From Firmicutes bacterium UBA4996 (lineage in GTDB: Bacteria; Bacillota; Limnochordia; Darwinibacteriales; Darwinibacteriaceae), in NCBI GenBank assembly GCA_002396805.1, contig DGYW01000058.1, positions 181,651 through 219,672 of the forward strand: 38,022 nucleotides of DNA, given 5' to 3'. The notes beneath the pieces are model-generated. The model did not search any database. It was not told where the DNA came from and was given only the letters and a program-made list of their open reading frames with translations. Both the position numbers and the translations under genes were made by a program. The number at the start of each line of letters is the position of its first letter. Positions within the stretch are counted from its first letter, which is position 1. Below are positions 16,590 through 23,301 of this stretch, piece by piece.

Positions 16590-16977
16590 ATTCGACACTA
16601 ATTGCTTTGCTGTTTTCCCAGAGACCATGAATGTTGCAGTAGCTCATGGCTAAAAGAGTTCCGGATTCCTTAAGACGTACTGTTACCTTGGCAAAAGGGT
16701 CGGTGTAGACTGGACCCTCGTGTCCACCCTTTAGCCCTTCACCATGACCTGCTAGTTGAATGTCAGCTAGTTCAAAAGTAAAACCTTCAGTTGGTTGGAA
16801 TAAGAGTTTCATCCAACGGATATGGTGTTCAGCTGTGTTCGGGTGGGGATCTTCTGCACCGATGCTTAGACCGATCTCAAAGGCTTGGTTGGCTTTCACA
16901 GTCTCTGGGGCAGTAATCACAGGGACGTGTTTTTCGTTTTTCCAATCACCACTACGTAAGATTTCACCGAATTTCAT
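16588..16977 (-). CDS. Superoxide reductase (class II, neelaredoxin-like)
   Basis: Superoxide reductase reduces superoxide to peroxide without making oxygen, a defence of anaerobes. The 129-residue protein has only the catalytic iron domain and no N-terminal desulforedoxin cysteines, so it is class II. The iron-site pattern is complete: Glu15-Lys16-His17 in GDWKNEKHVPVI, the histidines in HPNTAEHHIRWM, and Cys and His in SYCNIHGLW. The start is ATG 16977, 6 bases after AAGGAGG (16984-16990); the frame extends upstream to 17196 but without support. It stands alone on the minus strand; no rubredoxin partner is nearby. Confidence 0.95.
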   Translation of the reverse strand: MKFGEILRSGDWKNEKHVPVITAPETVKANQAFEIGLSIGAEDPHPNTAEHHIRWMKLLFQPTEGFTFELADIQLAGHGEGLKGGHEGPVYTDPFAKVTVRLKESGTLLAMSYCNIHGLWENSKAISVE

Positions 16978-17106
16978 TAAACAACCTCCTTGATTTGCTG
17001 TTCTAATATTACTTATTTTCTCCACAGAGGTTTCATTTTCCTGCCAATGATTCTTGATAATGAAATTCACCCAACCTGTGCATGCTATGTTCAAGGGGGT
17101 GAAAGC

Positions 17107-17265
17107 GTGATTAAGTGTCCGTTTTGTAATCAGATTATGGAAGATGAAACGCCTGAAGATTCCTTTACAGATCTGTTTCGTTGTGGAGCCTGCCAAGCTC
17201 AGCAGGCTGTCTATTGGGAGTATGGCGAACGTTTGTTAACCTTTGAGCCAGAGCCGGAAGAGTAA
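17107..17265 (+). CDS. Small zinc-ribbon protein (52 aa)
   Basis: A 52-residue acidic protein with two CxxC pairs, CPFC near residue 4 and CGAC near residue 27, spaced as in a zinc ribbon. I do not recognise a named family. GTG 17107 is chosen because the AAGGGGGTG site lies just upstream; the open frame extends back to 16990, but that part overlaps the superoxide reductase leader and carries no ribosome site. It ends 18 bases before the PrsW-like gene, so the two are probably cotranscribed. Similar short zinc ribbons often regulate or assemble with larger partners, but nothing here shows that. Confidence 0.65.
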   Translation: MIKCPFCNQIMEDETPEDSFTDLFRCGACQAQQAVYWEYGERLLTFEPEPEE

Positions 17266-17283
17266 ATTGGAAAGGGTGACACT

Positions 17284-17943
17284 TTGTTCTCGGTAGTTCT
17301 CGCCTCGTTGTTACCTGGTTTGTTCTGGCTGTGGTATTTCAACCGATATGATATCTTCGACAAAGAACCCCTAGCTAAGTTAGGCCAGTGCCTTCTCTTT
17401 GGTGCTTTGGTTGTCCTAGTGGCCTTGGCTTGGGAAGCCCCCTTCGGAAAACTGCTGCAAACAACAAATTCTCTGGTAGTTCAGTTAGTGTTGTCCTTTT
17501 TTGTGGTGGGCTTGGGGGAGGAGTTCTTTAAGCTGCTGGCTACGTATTTGGCAGTTGCACAATCACCTGAATTTAACGAACCCATGGACGGCATTGTCTA
17601 TGCCATTGCCACCAGTATTGGCTTCTCGGTGATTGAAAATATTTTTTATATCAGCTCCTTTGGTTTGACAATCGCTCCCTTACGAGGGACAATAGCTACT
17701 TTAGCACACATTGCTTTTTCAGGTTTGGCTGGCTCTTACTTAGGCAAGGCCAAGTTTTCTCCGCGACCAAAATACGAGTTACTGAAAGGGTTGACTTTGG
17801 CGTCTTTCTTGCATGGTCTGTATGATTTCCTCTTGATAACCCATATAGCTTCGCCCGTAGTACTAGTATTGTTCATTTTAGCACTTCACTATTGGCTATT
17901 ACATGGTATCCGCCAGGCCTTGGGTTCTTCGCCCTTAAGCTAG
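17284..17943 (+). CDS. PrsW-family intramembrane protease
   Basis: PrsW of Bacillus subtilis cleaves the anti-sigma factor RsiW inside the membrane. This 219-residue protein has about seven hydrophobic segments and the family motifs: GEEFFKLLA (the EExxK motif), DGIVYAIATSIGFSVIENIFY, HIAFSGLAG and FLHGLYDF, which together supply the presumed metal and catalytic residues. TTG 17284 follows GGAAAGGGTGA. The substrate is unknown; an ECF sigma gene lies at the far left of the window, but a link is pure speculation. The zinc-ribbon gene precedes it by 18 bases. Confidence 0.88.
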   Translation: MFSVVLASLLPGLFWLWYFNRYDIFDKEPLAKLGQCLLFGALVVLVALAWEAPFGKLLQTTNSLVVQLVLSFFVVGLGEEFFKLLATYLAVAQSPEFNEPMDGIVYAIATSIGFSVIENIFYISSFGLTIAPLRGTIATLAHIAFSGLAGSYLGKAKFSPRPKYELLKGLTLASFLHGLYDFLLITHIASPVVLVLFILALHYWLLHGIRQALGSSPLS

Positions 17944-17946
17944 TCC

Positions 17947-17975
17947 TTGTCTAGATAATGTTTCCATGCTAAAAT
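17947..17975 (+). promoter_or_regulatory. Sigma-A promoter of yebC
   Basis: TTGTCT (17947-17952) and TAAAAT (17970-17975) are 17 bases apart, and TG at 17967-17968 makes an extended -10. The predicted start near 17982 leaves a very short leader containing the GAAAGGG ribosome site before ATG 17998. Confidence 0.6.
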
Positions 17976-17997
17976 AAGGAAGAAAGGGCGTGATCTT

Positions 17998-18723
17998 ATG
18001 GCAGGGCATTCCAAGTGGGCCAATATTAAACACAAGAAATCTAAGGAAGACGCAAAACGCGGACAGATCTTCACCAAGGTAGGACGCCAGATTACTGTGG
18101 CCGTTAAAGAAGGTGGACCTGATCCCGAATCTAATATTCGCCTGCGCTTGGCCATAGATAGCGCGCGAGCTGTAAATATGCCCAATGACAACATTGAGCG
18201 AGCAATCGCACGTGGTGTTGGAGGGGTAGATGGTGCGAACTATAGTGAGGTTTTCTACGAAGGTTATGGTCCTAATGGAGTGGCGATTATGCTGCACACC
18301 CTCACTGATAATCGCAACCGCACAGCAGGAGAATTGCGTCACCGGTTTTCTAAGTACGGTGGAAACCTAGGTGAAAGTGGCTGTGTAGCTTGGATGTTCG
18401 AACGGAAGGGTCTGCTTGTTGTGGAGCGCAGTGAAGTGGACGAAGACGAAGTGATGCTTCTTGCTTTGGAAGCTGGGGCTGATGACGTTTTGACAGACGG
18501 GGATGTTATTGAGATTCTGACAGAGCCTAGTGAATTTGTGCAGATTAAGGCCGATTTGGAGGAGCAGGGTCTCACCTTTTTAGGCGCGGAGATTAGCTTT
18601 ATTCCCGAAAATACTGTGGTCATACCAGAAGAAGCAGTTGAGGGTCTAGAAAAGCTTATTGAAGTGCTTGAGGAGCTTGACGAGGTTCAAGAGGTTTACT
18701 CTAACTACGAGCTCGAAGTATAG
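17998..18723 (+). CDS. yebC: YebC/PmpR family protein
   Basis: Widely conserved protein described as a DNA-binding regulator and more recently linked to translation of difficult (proline-rich) stretches. The 241-residue length is standard. It begins MAGHSKWANIKHKKSKEDAKRG over residues 1-22 and contains MPNDNIERAIARGVGG and GGNLGESGCVAWMFERKG, all family hallmarks. The C-terminal part is strongly acidic. ATG 17998 follows GAAAGGGCG. The order yebC - small gene - ruvC - ruvA - ruvB is a common bacterial arrangement and supports the call. Confidence 0.96.
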   Translation: MAGHSKWANIKHKKSKEDAKRGQIFTKVGRQITVAVKEGGPDPESNIRLRLAIDSARAVNMPNDNIERAIARGVGGVDGANYSEVFYEGYGPNGVAIMLHTLTDNRNRTAGELRHRFSKYGGNLGESGCVAWMFERKGLLVVERSEVDEDEVMLLALEAGADDVLTDGDVIEILTEPSEFVQIKADLEEQGLTFLGAEISFIPENTVVIPEEAVEGLEKLIEVLEELDEVQEVYSNYELEV

Positions 18724-18725
18724 TA

Positions 18726-18755
18726 TGAATAATTTGCCATGGTAGGGGCATACTC
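18726..18755 (+). promoter_or_regulatory. Candidate SigG/SigF-type forespore promoter
   Basis: TGAATA (18726-18731), 17 bases, then CATACTC (18749-18755) is close to the SigG pattern (TGnATA, 17-18, CATnnTA), with one mismatch at the end of the -10. A 7-base-pair inverted repeat (18742-18748 with 18753-18759) overlaps the -10. The predicted start lies just before the AAGGGGTG ribosome site of the next gene. Confidence 0.35.
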
Positions 18756-18775
18756 CTACGCTAAGGGGTGATGCC

Positions 18776-18976
18776 ATGAAGAGAATTCTTGCTCTGTGTT
18801 TACTCGGTCTCGTCTTCTTTTTGATCGGTTTCTTCGTAGCACGACGACTTTTTCCCGCTCCCCACGTGGTCCTACCATTGGAATTGGTTAGCCTCAACCA
18901 ACAAGTTTGGCTTGGGGCTTTTTTGATCGAGGCTTTGGGGCAAGGAGTAAAAAGCCTCATGTCGAATACCATCTAG
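18776..18976 (+). CDS. Small membrane protein of unknown function (66 aa)
   Basis: This 66-residue protein begins MKRILALCLLGLVFFLIGFF, one membrane helix or uncleaved signal anchor, then an Arg pair and a mostly polar or amphipathic tail. I do not recognise a family. ATG 18776 follows AAGGGGTG. It lies between yebC and ruvC, the position where Bacillus subtilis has the forespore gene bofC, and a SigG-like promoter precedes it, so a sporulation role is possible. It bears no obvious sequence similarity to BofC. It ends 16 bases before ruvC. Confidence 0.6.
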   Translation: MKRILALCLLGLVFFLIGFFVARRLFPAPHVVLPLELVSLNQQVWLGAFLIEALGQGVKSLMSNTI

Positions 18977-18992
18977 GTAGGGATGTGGTACA

Positions 18993-19481
18993 ATGATTGT
19001 ATTGGGTATTGACCCAGGCACGGCCATCACCGGCTACGGTGTAGTGCGTGTAGAGAACAATAAGAATACTGTCTTAGGTTATGGAGCTATTCGCACCCCT
19101 CCGAAGCAGGCTGCCGCTTTGCGGTTAGAAGCCATTTATAGGGGGGTAGAGGAGCTAGTCTCCGAGTTTAATCCCGATTGCGCTGCCATTGAAGAGCTGT
19201 TTTTCAATAAGAACGTAGGAAGTGCTCTAGCGGTAGGACAAGCACGGGGCGTAGCGATTTTAGCCGTTACTCACGCAGGACTACCTGTGGCTGAATATAC
19301 TCCACTTCAGGTTAAGACTGCGGTGACTGGCTATGGTCGCGCCACGAAAGAGCAGGTGGCATACATGGTATCGATGCTCTTAGCCCTCACGGAGACTCCC
19401 AAGCCAGATGACATTACCGATGCCTTGGCTATTTGCTTATGCCACGGTTACAATGCACATAATTGGGGGAGATCAGGATGA
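18993..19481 (+). CDS. ruvC: Holliday junction resolvase RuvC
   Basis: RuvC cuts Holliday junctions that RuvAB has moved along DNA. The 162-residue protein is of normal length. The RNase H-like acidic site is visible: Asp7 in LGIDPGTAITGYG, Glu in CAAIEELFFNKNVGSA, and the C-terminal DDITDALAICLCH. The QVKTAVTGYGRATKEQV segment is also typical. ATG 18993 lies behind TAGGGATG. Its TGA overlaps the ruvA ATG by the sequence ATGA, so translation is probably coupled. Bacillus lacks ruvC and uses RecU, so its presence points to a clostridial-type lineage. Confidence 0.97.
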   Translation: MIVLGIDPGTAITGYGVVRVENNKNTVLGYGAIRTPPKQAAALRLEAIYRGVEELVSEFNPDCAAIEELFFNKNVGSALAVGQARGVAILAVTHAGLPVAEYTPLQVKTAVTGYGRATKEQVAYMVSMLLALTETPKPDDITDALAICLCHGYNAHNWGRSG

Positions 19482-20110
19482 TCGTTTCTTTAAGAGGACG
19501 CTTAGAAGACATAACGGAGCAGACGGTGGTCTTAGACGTGCAGGGTGTTGGCTATGAGGTAAACGTAACAGGTGCAGTGCTTCGCTCTTTACCACCCTTA
19601 GGTCAAGAACTACAAATCCCAACTTTTTTACAGATTCGGGATGATGCTTTCGTGCTCTATGGGTTTTCTTCCTGGGAAGAAAGGAACCTATTTCAACAGA
19701 TAATTGGAGTTGCGGGTATCGGACCGAAAACAGGTCTTGCTATCCTTTCTAATATTTCTCCTCAGGACTTTATTAAGGCCGTTCAACAACAGCAACTGAA
19801 AACCCTAACTAGCCTGCCTGGGATAGGGAAGAAAACGGGTGAACGCATTTTACTTGAGTTAAAGGATAAGTTCAAACATACAACCTGGGTCGGGGCAGAA
19901 GATGACCTTCCAGTTGTACCTGGTGGCGTGTTAGAAGATGCGGTTCAAGCGTTGATTGCCTTGGGCTATAGTGCCAGTGAGGCCGAACGAATGGTGCAAA
20001 ATGCCCAACCACACCTGGTGGAAAACTATGATTTGCAGGAGCTTTTAAAGGTCGCCTTGGCCACGAACAATCAAGCAAGGGGTGAAAGGACATGGAGACG
20101 GAACGATTAG
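19478..20110 (+). CDS. ruvA: Holliday junction DNA helicase subunit RuvA
   Basis: RuvA binds the four-way junction and loads the RuvB motor. From ATG 19478 the protein is 210 residues: an OB-fold domain (MIVSLRGRLEDI, GVGYEVNV), two helix-hairpin-helix motifs (GVAGIGPKTGLAIL and LPGIGKKTGERILLELKDK), and a C-terminal RuvB-binding domain (EDAVQALIALGYSASEAE). The 19463 TTG start would overlap ruvC more and lies before the GGGGGAG ribosome site, so it is rejected. It overlaps ruvB by 19 bases. Confidence 0.97.
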   Translation: MIVSLRGRLEDITEQTVVLDVQGVGYEVNVTGAVLRSLPPLGQELQIPTFLQIRDDAFVLYGFSSWEERNLFQQIIGVAGIGPKTGLAILSNISPQDFIKAVQQQQLKTLTSLPGIGKKTGERILLELKDKFKHTTWVGAEDDLPVVPGGVLEDAVQALIALGYSASEAERMVQNAQPHLVENYDLQELLKVALATNNQARGERTWRRND

Positions 20111-21105
20111 TTAGTGGTTGGAAACGTCCCGATGATTGGGATGTAGAGTTGTCTTTGCGTCCCCGCACCTTGGCTGAGTATATTGGACAGGATAAAGTAA
20201 AAGAACATATGTCTCTTTTTATTACGGCAGCCAAACAACGAGGTGAAGCCCTTGATCATGTCCTGCTTTATGGGCCTCCTGGATTAGGAAAAACTAGCTT
20301 AGCACACATTATAGCCACCGAGATGGGAGTGGGGATTCACACCACTTCAGGTCCGGCCATCGAACGCCAAGGTGATTTAGTAGCGATTCTCACTAGTATG
20401 CAGGCTAATGATGTGCTTTTTATTGATGAAATTCATCGCCTTAGCCGCTCTGTTGAAGAAGTTCTTTATCCGGCGATGGAGGATTCATCGGTTGATATCA
20501 TTATCGGTAAGGGGCCCGGAGCCCGTTCTGTGCGCATAGATCTAGTTCCTTTTACCTTAGTAGGAGCTACAACCCGGGCTGGGATGCTGACCTCTCCACT
20601 AAGAGACCGTTTTGGCGTAATCAGCCGTCTAGAGCTTTATGAGACTAAGGATCTTCAGGCAATCGTGGAGCGAGCGGCCCAAATCCTTGGAGTGGATGTG
20701 GACCCTGAGGGAGCAGTAGAGATTGCCCGTCGTTCTAGGGGAACGCCTCGAGTAGCAAATCGATTATTAAAAAGGGTGCGGGATTATGCCCAAGTCCGGG
20801 CTAACAATTGCGTTACGCACCAGGTAGCCCAAGAGGCTTTAGCCCTTTTTGAAATAGATGCCAATGGCCTAGATCACTTGGATCGACGTATTCTCCTGAC
20901 TATCCAAAAAGTTTTTGGTGGTGGGCCAGTAGGGGTAGAGAGCCTGGCTGCGGCCATTGGAGAAGAGGCCAATACCATTGAAGATGTGTATGAGCCTTAT
21001 TTAATGCAACTAGGCTACGTGCAAAGGACTGCTCGAGGTCGTTGTCTTACGTCCTTGGGCTACGAATACTTAGGAATCGCCCCGCCTGAAGATATAGGAA
21101 GGTGA
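20092..21105 (+). CDS. ruvB: Holliday junction branch-migration ATPase RuvB
   Basis: Hexameric AAA+ motor that drives branch migration with RuvA. The 337-residue protein has RPRTLAEYIGQDKVKEHM, Walker A YGPPGLGKTSLAHI, Walker B VLFIDEIHRLSR, sensor GATTRAGMLTSPLRDRFG, and the C-terminal winged helix with ANTIEDVYEPYLMQLGYVQRT split over its last 60 residues. ATG 20092 follows AAGGGGTGAAAGG, located within the 3' end of ruvA. recO follows after six bases, an unusual neighbour in Bacillus terms. Confidence 0.98.
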   Translation: METERLVSGWKRPDDWDVELSLRPRTLAEYIGQDKVKEHMSLFITAAKQRGEALDHVLLYGPPGLGKTSLAHIIATEMGVGIHTTSGPAIERQGDLVAILTSMQANDVLFIDEIHRLSRSVEEVLYPAMEDSSVDIIIGKGPGARSVRIDLVPFTLVGATTRAGMLTSPLRDRFGVISRLELYETKDLQAIVERAAQILGVDVDPEGAVEIARRSRGTPRVANRLLKRVRDYAQVRANNCVTHQVAQEALALFEIDANGLDHLDRRILLTIQKVFGGGPVGVESLAAAIGEEANTIEDVYEPYLMQLGYVQRTARGRCLTSLGYEYLGIAPPEDIGR

Positions 21106-21111
21106 GCATGA

Positions 21112-21876
21112 GTGACTTGGAGAACAGAAGGGATAGTGCTACGCACCCGTAATTTAGGCGAAGCTGATCGCATTGTAACCATGTATACCAAAGATAAGGG
21201 CAAGATTAATGCGACAGCCAGAGGTGCGAGGCGCATTAGAAATCGCCTACTAAGTCCCACCCAAGTCTTTACCCATGGTCGCTATTTGATTTTTCCCGGA
21301 AAGGGTCTTCATAATCTCAGTCAGGGGGAAATAATCCATAGTAGTCAGGCCCTGAGGGAAGATTTGGAGAAAATGGCTTACGCCTCCTATGTTACGGAGC
21401 TTGTGGACGCACTGACTCCGGAGGAGGATCCCACAGATTCCATTTTCCCCTTGCTGGCGGGAACATTATCTCTAGGCGAGCGGGGTCGCTTTCCTTTAGC
21501 AGTGCGAGCTTTTGAGCTAAGGTTGATGGGTGAATTAGGCTATGCCCCAGAACTCTATCAATGCTTGCATTGTCGAGATAATTTGCAGACCCAGATTTTT
21601 TTTAGCGAGCAAGGTGGGGTAGTATGCCCCAATTGTATTGGTCATTTTCCTGGAATTAGGCCTCTAACCAATGGAACGTGGGAACTAATGAAGCGCTTGC
21701 AAGAGTGGGAGCTTTCGCGCTTGAGCATTTTGCACCCTGCTCCCAGTAATATTGAGGAAATGCGTGTTTTGATGCGTAAGTATCTGGATTTTCGGCTAGA
21801 ATATCCTTTGAAGTCCCTAGATTTTCTAGAGACACTACAAGTTATTCCACCCCTTGGAGGTGAAAACAATGAATGA
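21112..21876 (+). CDS. recO: DNA repair protein RecO
   Basis: RecO works with RecR (and RecF) to load RecA on single-stranded DNA at gaps. The 254-residue protein has an N-terminal OB fold (TEGIVLRTRNLGEADRIVTMYT), and a zinc site formed by CLHC and CPNC in the central helical domain (about residues 153-183). GTG 21112 follows AGGAAGGTGAG, just after the ruvB stop; ATG 21108 is in another frame. Its end overlaps the next gene by 8 bases. In Bacillus subtilis recO sits between era/yqzL and glyQ; here the same glyQS lies downstream but era is not in the window. Confidence 0.96.
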   Translation: MTWRTEGIVLRTRNLGEADRIVTMYTKDKGKINATARGARRIRNRLLSPTQVFTHGRYLIFPGKGLHNLSQGEIIHSSQALREDLEKMAYASYVTELVDALTPEEDPTDSIFPLLAGTLSLGERGRFPLAVRAFELRLMGELGYAPELYQCLHCRDNLQTQIFFSEQGGVVCPNCIGHFPGIRPLTNGTWELMKRLQEWELSRLSILHPAPSNIEEMRVLMRKYLDFRLEYPLKSLDFLETLQVIPPLGGENNE

Positions 21877-22273
21877 CGAGTTAGGATATTTGGAAAAGGT
21901 CGATTTGGTGAGGCGTAGGACGGGCCTAAGCTTTGCAGAAGCTCGTAATCTACTAGAGGAGGCAGATTGGGATCTTCTAGAGGCCTTAACTAATCACGAA
22001 GCGAGTAAAAACGCTTGGGGGAACCAGATGCTCGATCGAGTGAAGGAGATTTTTGATCAAGGTAACAAAACGAAAATTGTAGTTAAAGCCAAAGAGGATA
22101 CGGTGGTAGAGTTACCTGTCACAGTAGGGATTTTGGGAGCCGTTCTAGCCCCTAAGGTGGCATTGTTAGGGGCTGCCACTTGTTTGCTGACTCGCTGTTC
22201 TTTACAGTTACACAAGCAGTCGAATTTCGATGCAGGCGACTTTAGTGTGCCAACCGATGCGGACAACGATTGA
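21869..22273 (+). CDS. UBA-like / DUF4342 domain protein
   Basis: The 134-residue protein has an N-terminal UBA-like three-helix segment (LEKVDLVRRRTGLSFAEARNLLEEADWDLLEAL, spread over residues 6-40), then a middle region typical of DUF4342 (LDRVKEIFDQGNKTKIVVKAK followed by DTVVELPVTVGILGAVLAPKVALLG), and a polar tail. The hydrophobic LPVTVGILGAVLAPKVALLGAA stretch could be a membrane-associating helix. No function is known for this combination. ATG 21869 follows GGAGGTG and overlaps recO by 8 bases, so the pair is translationally coupled. The strong promoter of glyQS begins inside its stop region. Confidence 0.75.
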   Translation: MNDELGYLEKVDLVRRRTGLSFAEARNLLEEADWDLLEALTNHEASKNAWGNQMLDRVKEIFDQGNKTKIVVKAKEDTVVELPVTVGILGAVLAPKVALLGAATCLLTRCSLQLHKQSNFDAGDFSVPTDADND

Positions 22274-22298
22274 CAATTAGTGGTGAATTTGATATAAA
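22270..22298 (+). promoter_or_regulatory. Sigma-A promoter of glyQS
   Basis: A perfect TTGACA (22270-22275), a 17-base spacer and TATAAA (22293-22298) form a strong promoter. The -35 overlaps the stop codon of the DUF4342 gene. The predicted start is near 22305, leaving a leader of about 118 bases. Confidence 0.85.
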
Positions 22299-22304
22299 TT
22301 AAGC

Positions 22305-22398
22305 AAACAAGAACGTTCCTCCACAGGGAACAAGTAACGGAACATGGATCCTCTGAAGAGACCTTTCGTCCCTTGCTGTTGGGGACGAAGGGTTTTTT
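22305..22398 (+). promoter_or_regulatory. Attenuator-like leader of glyQS (not a T-box)
   Basis: The leader contains GTTCC (22315-22319), which can pair with GGAAC at 22327-22331 or at 22339-22343, two alternatives that exclude each other, then a small CTCT-GAA-GAGA hairpin (22351-22361), then a strong terminator ahead of glyQ. No T-box core (GGTGGNACC) is present, and the leader is too short for a full T-box. A terminator downstream of its own promoter implies regulated read-through. I do not recognise the class; the trigger is unknown. Confidence 0.5.
22361..22398 (+). terminator. Intrinsic terminator in the glyQS leader
   Basis: Arms 22362-22372 and 22382-22392 pair over 11 positions with one G-U, loop of 9 bases, followed by six T residues (22393-22398). 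It lies between the strong promoter at 22270-22298 and the glyQ start at 22423. Confidence 0.85.
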
Positions 22399-22422
22399 GA
22401 ACGAAGTGAGGGGTGGTCGGTA

Positions 22423-23301
22423 ATGAATCTTCAGGAAATGATCTTAAAGTTGCAGGCATATTGGGCTGAGCAGCAGTGCATTATTTATCAGCCATATGAT
22501 TTGGAAGTTGGGGCTGGGACCATGTCACCAGCTACTTTTTTGAGAGTATTAGGACCCGAACCTTGGAACGTGGCCTATGTGCAACCCAGTCGACGTCCCA
22601 CAGATGGACGTTATGGCGAGAACCCTAACCGGGTGCAACATTACTATCAATATCAGGTGATCTTGAAACCTTCGCCAGACAATGTTCAAGAACTCTATTT
22701 GGGTAGCCTAGAAGCTTTGGGGATCGATTTACTAAAACACGATGTACGTTTTGTGGAAGACGATTGGGAATCACCAACCTTGGGCGCCTGGGGTCTAGGC
22801 TGGGAAGTTTGGCTAGATGGGATGGAAATTACTCAGTTTACTTATTTCCAACAAGTAGGTGGAATTGATGTTCAACCCGTTGCCGCTGAGATTACTTATG
22901 GTGTAGAACGCTTGGCCATGTTTATTCAAGGTGTCGACAGTATCTTCAATTTAACGTGGGTTGACGATATTACTTATGGCGATGTCTTTCACCAAAATGA
23001 GTTAGAGTTTTCTAAGTTTAATTTTGAAGCCGCCGACACTGAGAAACTCTTTACTCTGTTTGATCTCTATGAGGGGGAGGCCCAACGTTTGATGGGCCTT
23101 GGCCTTGTTCTACCAGGTTACGATTATGTTTTGAAGTGCTCTCATACTTTTAATCTTCTGGATGCCCGTGGTGCAATCAGCGTTAGTGAGCGGACCCGTT
23201 TTATTGGTCGGGTAAGGGCTTTGGCCAGACTGGCCGCCCAAGGTTATTTGGCTGAACGAGAGAAGATGGGTTTCCCATTGTTGCAAAGGGGGCGTGCTTA
23301 A
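22423..23301 (+). CDS. glyQ: Glycyl-tRNA synthetase alpha subunit
   Basis: Catalytic subunit of the two-subunit class II GlyRS that charges tRNA-Gly. The 292-residue protein matches the usual length: NLQEMILKLQAYWAEQQC at the start, GAGTMSPATFLRVLGPEPW, AYVQPSRRPTDGRYGENPNR, and GWEVWLDGMEITQFTYFQQ, the signature segments of GlyQ. ATG 22423 follows GAGGGGTGG. The stop TAA shares its last base with the glyS ATG. Its expression is expected to depend on read-through of the leader terminator. Confidence 0.98.
   Translation: MNLQEMILKLQAYWAEQQCIIYQPYDLEVGAGTMSPATFLRVLGPEPWNVAYVQPSRRPTDGRYGENPNRVQHYYQYQVILKPSPDNVQELYLGSLEALGIDLLKHDVRFVEDDWESPTLGAWGLGWEVWLDGMEITQFTYFQQVGGIDVQPVAAEITYGVERLAMFIQGVDSIFNLTWVDDITYGDVFHQNELEFSKFNFEAADTEKLFTLFDLYEGEAQRLMGLGLVLPGYDYVLKCSHTFNLLDARGAISVSERTRFIGRVRALARLAAQGYLAEREKMGFPLLQRGRA

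Noticed and set aside
16990..17018. Promoter TTGATT-17-TTATTT before the zinc-ribbon gene
   Set aside because: Both hexamers are poor and the -35 coincides with the complement of the superoxide reductase ribosome site; chance match is likely.
16978..17196. N-terminal extension of the superoxide reductase frame
   Set aside because: The AAGGAGG ribosome site and ATG at 16977 fit the family start (short N-terminus before the iron-binding Glu-Lys-His). The extension overlaps the divergent zinc-ribbon gene.
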